Below are positions 13,622 through 17,601 of a stretch of 17,601 nt of DNA, one piece after another. The notes below the pieces were generated by a model, which worked only from the letters and a program-made list of their open reading frames with translations, ran no database searches and was not told where the DNA came from. Position numbers and translations under genes: made by a program. Within the stretch, counting starts at the first letter, position 1. The number at the start of each line of letters is the position of its first letter. The stretch spans positions 1 through 17,601 of the forward strand of contig JBQTIA010000038.1 in the NCBI GenBank assembly GCA_052388455.1. The letters are read 5' to 3'. The stretch is from CAZSNH01 sp052388455. GTDB lineage: Bacteria > Pseudomonadota > Alphaproteobacteria > Rhizobiales > Hyphomicrobiaceae.

Positions 13622-14236
13622 ATGAAATTCAAGTTGGAGGGCGCGCTCGCCGGGATCGTGGCGCTGGCCGGATTGCTGACGCTGCCGCTGGATAGCGCCG
13701 AAGCCCGGAGCTGGCGCAGCTATGCGCGTGAGCACGGCGGCGGATACTGGGTCGACAAGTATGTCGGCGAAGACAAGAACGGCAACGCGACCTACAAAGG
13801 CTCCGGCAAGGCCTCGGGCAAGGGCAAGGCGTCGTCGAGCTACGAGCACACCTATCGCTCGCAGTACGATCCGACCTACGACGCCAAGACCGGCAAGGGT
13901 ACGAACAGCTACGAAAACAAGTATCGCACCAAGCACGATCCGACCTACGAGGAGAAGCCCGCCAAGCAGCCCAGGAAGGGTGGCTCGTCGGCGAATTCAG
14001 CCGGTGACGGCGCCGAGGCGCCGGCCGTCAAGCGCAAGCCGCTGAAGCAGACGGCGGGCAGCGTGTCGGGGACGTCCGCGAAGGAAGTCAAGACCGCGAC
14101 GACGGTCGAGGATGACGCGCCGGCCGACGAGACGTCGGCCAAGGGTGCCGATCGAGCGGCGTCCACCCAGGCGCAGTCGGAACTCTACGGCCCGACCCTC
14201 TCCGACGAGTTCGTGACCGCTTCGGCGAACGAGTAA
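13622..14236 (+). CDS. Secreted protein with tyrosine-rich repeats, function unknown
   Basis: A 204-residue exported protein of no family I recognise. Residues 1-28 form a signal peptide (MKFKLEG, core ALAGIVALAGLLTLPL, likely cleavage after SAEA). Residues 29-72 are Gly/Lys-rich with GGGYWVDKYVGEDKNGNATYKG. Two 17-residue repeats follow, spaced 23 residues: SYEHTYRSQYDPTYDAK (73-89) and SYENKYRTKHDPTYEEK (96-112). The rest (113-204) is low-complexity, Ser/Ala/Lys/Asp-rich and probably disordered. No cysteine, membrane anchor or enzyme motif is visible. The gene stands alone with a strong ribosome site and a strong terminator, so it is likely a well-expressed monocistronic unit. Periplasmic or cell-surface location is inferred. 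Confidence 0.8.
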   Translation: MKFKLEGALAGIVALAGLLTLPLDSAEARSWRSYAREHGGGYWVDKYVGEDKNGNATYKGSGKASGKGKASSSYEHTYRSQYDPTYDAKTGKGTNSYENKYRTKHDPTYEEKPAKQPRKGGSSANSAGDGAEAPAVKRKPLKQTAGSVSGTSAKEVKTATTVEDDAPADETSAKGADRAASTQAQSELYGPTLSDEFVTASANE

Positions 14237-14263
14237 CACCAACCGCTCTCGAAGAGCCAAAAG

Positions 14264-14296
14264 CCCCTCTCCGGCCGAGTGCCGGGGAGGGGTTTT
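14264..14296 (+). terminator. Rho-independent terminator of the secreted-protein gene
   Basis: CCCCTCTCCGGC (14264-14275) pairs with GCCGGGGAGGGG (14281-14292), with one T-G pair and a 5-nt loop, followed by TTTT. The A run before the stem would also let it work, more weakly, for the opposite-strand DUF559 gene. Confidence 0.85.
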
Positions 14297-14373
14297 GTGT
14301 TTCGCGCGTGCGAGTCGCGGGTAATCGGCCGTTTGTCGGCTATCAATCCAGTCTGGAGCAATACAACGAGCGG

Positions 14374-14772
14374 TTAAGAGCTACGTTGTCTGCTGAGGGC
14401 GCGCCGGGGTGGGGGCGGCCGTTTGCGCGCCACAGCTCGCTCTTGCAGCTCGTTCCAAATCGTGTCGAGCACGCCGTCCAGGTTCCCGGCAATCTCATTC
14501 GACCAGAAGCGCAGGATCTGATAGCCGCGGGCTTCGAGCCACCGCGAGCGTTTCGCATCGTGCACGACTTGCGCCGGCTCGGCGTGATGTGCGCCGTCGA
14601 CTTCAATAATCAGGCACTTTTCCAGACAGACGAAATCGGCGATGAAAGCTCCGATCGGATGCTGACGGCGAAATCGGACTCCATCGATCTGGCCACCGCG
14701 CAACCGCTGCCAGAGCTTCCACTCGGCATCGCTCATATCTTTGCGCAAGTCGCGGGCACGTTCGTTCGCCAT
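14374..14772 (-). CDS. DUF559 domain protein (Vsr-like endonuclease fold)
   Basis: A 132-residue protein of the DUF559 family, related in fold to very-short-patch-repair and other PD-(D/E)XK nucleases. Characteristic segments are MSDAEWKLWQRLR (13-25), FRRQHPIGAFIADFVC (34-49, Asp46), IIEVDGAHH (55-63, Glu57 and Asp59) and WLEARGYQILRFW (78-90). Its substrate and biological role are not known. ATG 14772 is preferred, since the family core begins there. An upstream GTG at 14862 would add 30 residues from inside the neighbouring inverted repeat. No good Shine-Dalgarno precedes either. The C-terminal 20 residues are Arg/Pro-rich. The gene sits alone between the secreted protein and rsmE, which suggests an accessory insertion. 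Confidence 0.85.
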   Translation of the reverse strand: MANERARDLRKDMSDAEWKLWQRLRGGQIDGVRFRRQHPIGAFIADFVCLEKCLIIEVDGAHHAEPAQVVHDAKRSRWLEARGYQILRFWSNEIAGNLDGVLDTIWNELQERAVARKRPPPPRRALSRQRSS

Positions 14773-14814
14773 GCCCGGAGAATAGCTATTGGCGTTGTGG
14801 CGGTCACCCCACCT

Positions 14815-14892
14815 GCCGCGCCGAGAATGAGATAGGTCGCGCAATGAGACCGGTCTTGTCACGGAGTTGCGCGACCTATCTCATGGCGCGGC
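14815..14892. repeat. Large inverted repeat upstream of the DUF559 gene
   Basis: An 18-bp perfect inverted repeat (14827-14844 with 14867-14884, ATGAGATAGGTCGCGCAA) has a 22-nt loop. Its stem continues outward after a 4-nt one-sided bulge as 8 more perfect pairs (14815-14822, GCCGCGCC, with 14885-14892). Such palindromes usually are dispersed elements or cruciform/hairpin structures. There is no T run. Confidence 0.9.
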
Positions 14893-15071
14893 GTCCTCAC
14901 CCTTCGAGGGGGAGGAGTTTCCTTCACGGCAAAAGCTATCTTCGTTGCTGTTAGCACCTACCCTGCGCTTTTAGTGTGCGAGTGGAAGAAAAGGCAGCGT
15001 CGACTACCGAGGTAGCCATGCCGTCTGCACGCGATGCTGCACACACCGTCCCCCATGCCCTATGAAAGGCC
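14893..15071. other. Leader region upstream of rsmE
   Basis: Non-coding. It holds a small stem CTACC/GGTAG at 15004-15015 and a ribosome-site-like GAAAGG at 15064-15069 just before the rsmE ATG. I cannot identify a convincing promoter pair. Confidence 0.4.
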
Positions 15072-15845
15072 ATGGCGGATCATCACTCGACACTCCCGCG
15101 GCTGTTCATCGACGCGCCGATCCGGGCCGGAGACGCGGTGCAACTGACAGACGACCAGTCGAACTACCTGCGCAACGTGCTGCGGCTCTCTGCCGGCGCG
15201 GGCGTTCTGGTCTTCAACGGCCGCGATGGCGAATGGCGGGCCGAGCTCGAGACGGTCGGCAAGCGCGGGGCCGCGCTGAAGCCCGTCGAATCGACGCGAG
15301 CGCAAGAGGACGGCCCGGCGATCCGCTGCCTGTTCGCTCCGCTCAAGCGGGCCCGCCTCGACTACATGGTGCAGAAGGCGACCGAGATGGGCGCCGCCCG
15401 GCTGTCGCCGGTGCTGACGCGCCGCACCGTCGCCGAACGCGTCAACCTCGACCGGATGCGCGCCAACGCCATCGAAGCCGCCGAGCAGTGCGGGCTCATG
15501 CGCGTGCCGGTGATCGACGAGCCGGAGAAGCTCGATCGGGTGCTGGCGAACTGGCCGGCGGATTGCCGGATCGTGTTCTGCGACGAAGCCGGTCCGATCG
15601 CCGATCCGGTCGCCGCGATCCGTGCGGCCTTGAACCATGGTGCCCCCCGGACGCCAGCCGATCCGCCACAGCCGGTGGCGGTGCTGGTCGGCCCCGAGGG
15701 CGGATTTGCGCCGGAGGAACGCGCGGCCCTGCTGGCACGGCCCTTCACGCTCCCGATCCGGCTAGGCCCGCGCATCATGCGTGCCGATACGGCGGCGGTG
15801 GCGGCGATGGCCATCGTGAATGCGGCGGTCGGCGATTGGCGCTGA
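15072..15845 (+). CDS. rsmE: 16S rRNA (uracil-1498 N3) methyltransferase
   Basis: A 257-residue SPOUT-class RNA methyltransferase that methylates U1498 of 16S rRNA with S-adenosylmethionine. The N-terminal PUA-like RNA-binding part includes LPRLFID and NYLRNVLRL (31-39). The knotted C-terminal domain shows DYMVQKATEMG (97-107), EAAEQCG (135-141), VGPEGGF (206-212) and the diagnostic LGPRIMRADTAAVAA (231-245). ATG 15072 is used, with GAAAGG immediately upstream. gshA follows 170 bp downstream on the same strand. Confidence 0.96.
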   Translation: MADHHSTLPRLFIDAPIRAGDAVQLTDDQSNYLRNVLRLSAGAGVLVFNGRDGEWRAELETVGKRGAALKPVESTRAQEDGPAIRCLFAPLKRARLDYMVQKATEMGAARLSPVLTRRTVAERVNLDRMRANAIEAAEQCGLMRVPVIDEPEKLDRVLANWPADCRIVFCDEAGPIADPVAAIRAALNHGAPRTPADPPQPVAVLVGPEGGFAPEERAALLARPFTLPIRLGPRIMRADTAAVAAMAIVNAAVGDWR

Positions 15846-16015
15846 TCGCGCCGGCGCACGTCCGCTTTGCGGGGGTTGTCAAGGCTTGTGCCGCTACGAG
15901 CCGGCGTTCATAACTGGGCCCGCGAGGGGCACAACGCGACGAGCGTGCCCAATCGCCTCTGCGGCGGCCCGCATGGGCATGCGCCTGAAGATTCGTGTTG
16001 AACCCGAGGCACTGC

Positions 16016-17410
16016 ATGTCGACCCGCCAGGACGGAGCGCCGAGCCAGCCCGTGCGTTCGAAGGCGGAGCTGGTCGAGTGGATCGCCGCCGGAGAAAAGC
16101 CGAAGCCGCGCTGGCGGATCGGCACCGAGCACGAGAAGTTCGTCTTCCTGACCGACACGCTCGGTCCGGTGTCCTACGAGGGTGAGCGCAGCATCCGGGC
16201 GCTGATGGAAGCGATGATCGTCCGCTACGGATGGGAGCCGATCCGCGAAGGTGACATCATCATCGCACTGAAGCGTCCCGAAAGCGAGACGCGCGGGCTG
16301 CTCGGCGGCACCATCAGCCTGGAGCCCGGCGGGCAGTTCGAGCTGTCCGGCGCGCCGGTCGAGGACCTGCATCAGACCGCGGCCGAGACGCAGGAGCATC
16401 TCAACGAGGTGCTCGACATCGGCGAGGATCTGGGCATCGGGTTCCTCGGCGTCGGCTTCTCTCCCAAGTGGACGCTGGACGAGACGCCGCGGATGCCGAA
16501 GCGGCGCTATGCGGTGATGACCCGTTACATGCCGCAGGTCGGCAAGCGCGGCCTCGACATGATGTACCGAACGGCGACCATCCAGGTGAATCTCGACTTC
16601 TCCGACGAAGCCGACATGGTGAAGAAGCTTCGCGTCAGCCTCGCGTTGCAGCCGATCGCGACCGCGCTCTTCGCCTCTTCGCCCTTCACCGAGGGCAAGC
16701 CCAACGGCTTCAAGTCGATGCGCAGCGAGGTCTGGCGCGACACCGATCCCAACCGGACCGGCCTGCTGCCGTTCGCCTTCGAGGAGGGCATGGGCTACGA
16801 GCGCTACGTCGATTACGCGCTCGACGTGCCGATGTACTTCGTCTACCGCGAGGGACAGTACATCGACGTGGCGGGCGCCTCGTTTCGCGATTTCCTCGCC
16901 GGCAAGCTGGCCGCGCTGCCGGGCATGAAGCCGACCATCGACGACTGGTCCGATCACCTGACCACGCTGTTTCCCGAGGTGCGCCTGAAGCGATTTCTCG
17001 AAATGCGCGGCGCCGACGGCGGCCGCTGGCGGCGCATCTGCGCGCTGCCGGCGTTCTGGGTGGGGCTGCTCTATGACGACACCGCACTCGAGGCGGCCTG
17101 GCAACTCGTCGCCGAGTGGAGCGCGGAAGACCGGCAGGCGCTGCGCAACGCCGTTCCAAAGCTCGCGCTCGATGCAACCGTGCGCGGCCGTCCGGTGCGA
17201 GAGGTGGCGCGCGAGGCGCTGCGCATCGCACACAAGGGCCTCCGGCAGCGCGCGCACATCAATGCCAAGAGCCAGGACGAGACCATCTACCTCGAGCCAC
17301 TCAAGGAGCTGGTCGCGAGCGGCCGCACCGTCGCCGACGATCTCCTGGAGCGATATGAGGGACGCTGGCGGCGCAACATCGATCACGTGTTCGAAGAGAT
17401 CGCGTTCTGA
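16016..17410 (+). CDS. gshA: Glutamate-cysteine ligase, plant/alphaproteobacterial type
   Basis: A 464-residue enzyme joining glutamate and cysteine with ATP, the first step of glutathione synthesis. It belongs to the class shared by plants and alphaproteobacteria, shown by IGTEHEKFVF (35-44), GGTISLEPGGQFELSG (97-112) and PKRRYAVMTRYMP (161-173). GLDMMYRTATIQVNLDFSDE (179-198) and the C-terminal ERYEGRWRRNIDHVFEE point the same way. The ATG at 16016 follows a GAGG at proper distance; a GTG at 15995 would add only seven residues. Length is normal and no lesion is seen. It is probably transcribed with or after rsmE. Confidence 0.97.
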   Translation: MSTRQDGAPSQPVRSKAELVEWIAAGEKPKPRWRIGTEHEKFVFLTDTLGPVSYEGERSIRALMEAMIVRYGWEPIREGDIIIALKRPESETRGLLGGTISLEPGGQFELSGAPVEDLHQTAAETQEHLNEVLDIGEDLGIGFLGVGFSPKWTLDETPRMPKRRYAVMTRYMPQVGKRGLDMMYRTATIQVNLDFSDEADMVKKLRVSLALQPIATALFASSPFTEGKPNGFKSMRSEVWRDTDPNRTGLLPFAFEEGMGYERYVDYALDVPMYFVYREGQYIDVAGASFRDFLAGKLAALPGMKPTIDDWSDHLTTLFPEVRLKRFLEMRGADGGRWRRICALPAFWVGLLYDDTALEAAWQLVAEWSAEDRQALRNAVPKLALDATVRGRPVREVAREALRIAHKGLRQRAHINAKSQDETIYLEPLKELVASGRTVADDLLERYEGRWRRNIDHVFEEIAF

Positions 17411-17601
17411 GCGCTACTGCGGCGCGAACCTCCTTCGCTACGGAAATCCGCTTCAGCGCGATACACATGACGCAAGTCGTCCGTGAAGAACCCGGAACGT
17501 GCTGATCTGCCTTGAAGAATGGTCAGGAGCGTTGGCGCCGAGTTGCAGGATGTCCGCGGTGGTGTGTGGATTTCCTTGCAAATCGCGATGGTGGATTCCC
17601 T
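17411..17601. other. Right-edge region after gshA
   Basis: 191 bp with no supported gene, terminator or RNA. The short frames here look like noise. Confidence 0.4.

Noticed and set aside
14257..15071. Defence island or mobile element around the DUF559 gene
   Set aside because: Only one small nuclease-like gene and one palindrome are present; no methylase, helicase, integrase or transposase accompanies them.
15908..17386. 492-codon minus-strand frame opposite gshA
   Set aside because: Shadow of gshA, which has intact catalytic motifs and a ribosome site; the antisense translation has no recognisable domain.

Overview
The window is GC-rich, densely coding alphaproteobacterial DNA, most likely from the order Hyphomicrobiales (Rhizobiales). 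The markers are a CpdR response regulator, a TrcR/DUF1013 cell-cycle regulator, the cysteine-free 41-residue form of ribosomal protein L36, a plant-type glutamate-cysteine ligase near rsmE and ubiA, and small RNAs resembling the rhizobial MmgR (alpha-r8) family. Genus cannot be read from the sequence. Most of the window is core chromosome. There is no integrase, transposase, phage gene, CRISPR array or recognisable defence island.

Layout. Positions 1-3706 (minus strand) hold a GYF-domain membrane protein, a small DUF3147 membrane protein and an ABC-F ATPase cut by the left edge, probably co-transcribed in that order. ndk (plus) starts at 4147 behind a good promoter and converges on a minus-strand pair at 4580-6318: an alpha/beta hydrolase carrying the full fluoroacetate-dehalogenase active-site set, and a HisN-type inositol-monophosphatase-family enzyme. 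The 639-bp gap 6319-6957 carries two tandem copies of a small RNA gene, each made of a short hairpin, a single-stranded UUUCCUCCCU and a rho-independent terminator. Next come N-formylglutamate amidohydrolase (minus), cpdR (plus), tRNA-Val(GAC), rpmJ and a periplasmic TPR protein (plus). A minus-strand MaoC hydratase-ribF pair follows, then trcR (plus) converging on ubiA (minus). Those two genes are separated by a heptad repeat that folds into a 33-bp inverted repeat and touches both stop codons. From 13622 onward there is a secreted repeat protein of unknown function (plus), a DUF559 nuclease-like gene (minus) beside a second large inverted repeat, rsmE (plus) and gshA (plus).

How it fits together. 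Most genes are housekeeping: nucleotide balance (ndk), flavin cofactors (ribF), ubiquinone (ubiA), glutathione (gshA), translation (rpmJ, tRNA-Val, rsmE, ABC-F) and histidine metabolism (HisN, N-formylglutamate amidohydrolase). cpdR and trcR are cell-cycle regulators. The least ordinary parts are non-coding: the duplicated anti-Shine-Dalgarno small RNA, the heptad inverted repeat between trcR and ubiA, and the 18+8 bp inverted repeat beside the DUF559 gene. I found no convincing wholly new multi-gene system.
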